Source: Nitratireductor sp. XY-223 | Lineage (GTDB): Bacteria > Pseudomonadota > Alphaproteobacteria > Rhizobiales > Rhizobiaceae | Direction: 5' to 3' | Assembly (NCBI RefSeq): GCF_004959855.1 | Contig: NZ_SPNT01000001.1 | Coordinates: forward strand, 1-64,000 | DNA length: 64,000 nt | The notes under the pieces: generated by a model | What the model was told of the DNA's origin: nothing | The model's input: only the letters and a program-made list of their open reading frames with translations | The model's database searches: none | Position numbers and translations under genes: made by a program | Shown: one piece after another, positions 62,441-64,000 of the stretch | Layout: each line of letters begins with the position of its first letter | How positions within the stretch are numbered: the stretch's first letter is position 1

Positions 62441-63127
62441 TTGGAAAGCATTATTGAATCCGCCATCGCACCGCAGGCGATAACCGGCCATCTGTCCTAC
62501 GGCCTCCTGGTCCTGTCGATGCTGATGAATTCCATCATGTGGCTTCGGATCATCGCCCTCGTCTCCGGCGTCGCCGGCATGAGCTACAGCGGTTTCGTGC
62601 TGCACGATCCGATCGGGACCGGCTGGGAGGGACTGTTCGTCCTTGCCAACCTGTCACAGCTACTGCTGCTTTTGTGGCGCAGCCGCACGGTAAAGTTCTC
62701 AGACGAGGAATACCTTTTCTGCCAGAACGCGCTGGTGCTGGTGCCGCCGCTGCTGGCGCGCCAGTTCATCGATATCGGAAGCTGGAAGACCATTCCGGCC
62801 GGGACGGTGCTGACACAGCAGGACGAACCCGTCGAGCGCCTGACCTATGTCGCGGAGGGGCATGTCGACGTCTCAGTCAACCAAAAGCCGGTGGCCAATT
62901 GCGGGAACGGCGACTTCATCGGCGAGCTCGGCATCCTGTCGGGAAGCACGGCGACGGCGACCACGGTGGCGACGACCGACCTACGCGCGCTGGTCTTCGA
63001 CCGCGACATATTGCTGAAGCACCTGGCCCGCAAACCCGACATTAAGCTGGCCCTACAGGCGGGGTTCAAGAGCAACCTGCGTCACAAGCTTTCAAAGGCC
63101 AACGAGCGGACATTGGCCGGCCTGTAG
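62441..63127 (+). CDS. Popeye-like membrane protein with cyclic-nucleotide-binding fold
   Basis: 228 aa. The first 80 residues contain three hydrophobic helices; residues about 115-215 form a CNB beta-roll (FIDIGSWKTIPAGTVLTQQDEPVERL in parts, then GDFIGELGIL). In true cAMP/cGMP sites an Arg follows as PRxAT; here the segment reads GSTATATTVAT with no Arg, as in Popeye-domain proteins, so ligand binding may differ. TTG 62441 is the start, with AGGGG upstream. It is probably a membrane-bound sensor or scaffold. The upstream 62236-62440 has no other clear gene. Confidence 0.75.
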   Translation: MESIIESAIAPQAITGHLSYGLLVLSMLMNSIMWLRIIALVSGVAGMSYSGFVLHDPIGTGWEGLFVLANLSQLLLLLWRSRTVKFSDEEYLFCQNALVLVPPLLARQFIDIGSWKTIPAGTVLTQQDEPVERLTYVAEGHVDVSVNQKPVANCGNGDFIGELGILSGSTATATTVATTDLRALVFDRDILLKHLARKPDIKLALQAGFKSNLRHKLSKANERTLAGL

Positions 63128-63200
63128 GAAGGACATCACAGGGATACCGGTTCGGCGCGACTGCGTTGCGCTATGTTCGGTGCACTGCTGTGCACTGCGT

Positions 63201-63794
63201 TTACTTGCCAGGTCGCGAGGCGATGGAATGGGTGAAAATACGGCCGACTTCGCGGATCCTGCGGCGAAAATCCTTGTTCGATGTCGCCGTCTTCTTCTGG
63301 CCGCCGACGGACCACATCAACAGTTCGATGAAGTCCTTCGGCTTCATTTTCACCTGTGAAAGGTCGACCTCAGCTTCGGAAACCGCGTTTTCGACCGCGC
63401 GCGCAAGATGACCGAAGAAGCGCTCCTGACCGTTCCTCATTTCCTCCATGGCGAGGCTCTGGCCGATATCCATAAGCTCCGCGCCGTGGGCGGATTCCGA
63501 CACGGCCTCGTAAATGTGCTTTTCGTAGGCGATCACCGCCTCGACAATGCGGTCCGCAAAGGGCGCGTCCCGCTGGAGGACCTCGACGGCGTCATTGATA
63601 GCCTGTTCCTGGCGCTGCGCGACGAGTTGGCGAAACAGATCTTCCTTGTTCTCGAACATGATGTAGAGCGCGGGCCGGGATATGCCGGCCGCGTTGGCGA
63701 TGTCGTTCATGGATGTGCGACGGAAGCCATAGTTCGAGAATACGCCGGCGGCGGCATCGAATACGAATTCGCGTTTTTCTTCCTGTTTCGTCAT
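63201..63794 (-). CDS. TetR-family transcriptional regulator
   Basis: 197-aa repressor-like protein. The N-terminal helix-turn-helix is FDAAAGVFSNYGFRRTSMNDIANAAGISRPALYIMFENKEDLF (in parts: GFRRTSMNDIA, AGISRPALYIMF). The C-terminal ligand domain is helical and specific to its own subgroup. ATG 63794 is preferred to 63818. A dyad in the adjacent upstream region suggests autoregulation and control of the divergent gene at the window edge. Confidence 0.9.
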   Translation of the reverse strand: MTKQEEKREFVFDAAAGVFSNYGFRRTSMNDIANAAGISRPALYIMFENKEDLFRQLVAQRQEQAINDAVEVLQRDAPFADRIVEAVIAYEKHIYEAVSESAHGAELMDIGQSLAMEEMRNGQERFFGHLARAVENAVSEAEVDLSQVKMKPKDFIELLMWSVGGQKKTATSNKDFRRRIREVGRIFTHSIASRPGK

Positions 63795-63812
63795 GGGCGC
63801 CCCTGGACATAT

Positions 63813-63844
63813 TGACATACTATATCTATTTTGTCAGAATGTCA
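63813..63844. promoter_or_regulatory. TGACA/TGTCA dyad between tetR and the divergent gene
   Basis: TGACA (63813-63817) pairs with TGTCA at 63832-63836, and TGACAT (63813-63818) also pairs with ATGTCA at 63839-63844. On the minus strand TTGATG followed 17 bases later by TAGATA could be the tetR promoter; on the plus strand TTGACA (63812-63817) could serve the divergent gene. The dyads cover both, as expected for a TetR operator. Confidence 0.55.
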
Positions 63845-63948
63845 TCATCAAGCTGACATCGTTTGTCGGGCAGTTCGTTTTCCTGACGCCTGACAACAGA
63901 CTTGGCGGTGGGGGTCGTCGAACGCAGCCGAAGGTGAGGTCCTATCGT

Positions 63949-64000
63949 ATGTCCTCAATATTTGCCAGCGCGCTCGCGGACCGTTGCCGGAAAGCTGATA
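63949..64000 (+). CDS. Start of a divergent gene, cut by the window edge
   Basis: ATG 63949 opens a frame of 17 codons to the window end (MSSIFASALADRCRKAD). AAGGTGAGG is placed nine bases upstream as a ribosome site. It is transcribed away from tetR and is probably its target. Too short for a functional guess. Confidence 0.4.
   Translation, partial: MSSIFASALADRCRKAD

Noticed and set aside
1-64000. tRNA genes, rRNA genes, CRISPR arrays, prophage or integron features
   Set aside because: None could be recognised: no regularly spaced repeats, no cloverleaf-like GC blocks with a CCA end, and no integrase or phage structural genes.

Overview
The window reads as chromosome of a high-GC alphaproteobacterium, most likely of the order Hyphomicrobiales (Rhizobiales). 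Supporting signs are GC-rich codon use on both strands, a fused CysN/CysC (NodQ type), the btaA-btaB betaine-lipid pair, an ArsR-methyltransferase fusion next to metF, and HyuA/HyuB modules. I recognised no tRNA, rRNA or CRISPR array. All functions are read from protein motifs and context; no database search was run.

Region 1 (1-7115) is a visibly more AT-rich island. It opens with the 3' part of an IS256-family element that has removed the N-terminus of a divergent GAPDH-like gene. Behind it lie a NeuA-like cytidylyltransferase, an HpcH/HpaI aldolase, a D-2-hydroxyacid dehydrogenase, a HAD phosphatase and a TPR protein with a putative glycosyltransferase-like C-terminal half. The order aldolase, phosphatase, CMP-transferase resembles the logic of Kdo or sialic acid synthesis with the PEP-dependent synthase replaced by a class II pyruvate aldolase. 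It is my best candidate for an undescribed pathway (an activated sugar acid for a surface glycan).

Region 2 (7116-17817) is ordinary GC-rich surface-polysaccharide DNA: a short KpsM/KpsT-type exporter, sulfate activation (CysD with an unusual ~198-residue N-terminal extension, and CysNC), GDP-mannose to GDP-fucose (manC, gmd, fcl) and a CapD/FlaA1-type nucleotide-sugar dehydratase. Together they suggest export of a fucose-containing, possibly sulfated glycan.

Region 3 (18124-22726) holds a YeeE/YedE sulfur transporter and glpD-glpK behind tandem TTTCR repeats that look like a DeoR-type (GlpR) operator. Region 4 (22828-37043) is a catabolic island on the plus strand: an XRE-cupin regulator with twin palindromic operators, a complete Dpp-like ABC transporter, a GAF protein, one HyuA with two HyuB paralogues, an Asp/Glu-hydantoin racemase and an M24 peptidase, ending near a TIGR01244-type protein. 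It probably imports and opens a cyclic amide, lactam or modified-peptide substrate.

Region 5 (37050-47591) mixes CaiB-TerC, a lysophospholipase-like hydrolase, a Cys-rich exported micropeptide followed by a conserved hypothetical protein (possible peptide-plus-partner system), ettA, an SDR, a MOSC protein, arsR-methyltransferase-metF with a perfect 16-bp palindrome, azoR and a 25-residue membrane protein. Region 6 (47866-64000) holds an EamA exporter, a CPA2 antiporter that seems to need a CTG start, a lytic transglycosylase, a GH25 lipoprotein, btaA-btaB behind a very good PHO box, a fused 5-oxoprolinase, several membrane proteins, a VOC protein, a Popeye-like cyclic-nucleotide-fold protein and a TetR regulator with its dyad.
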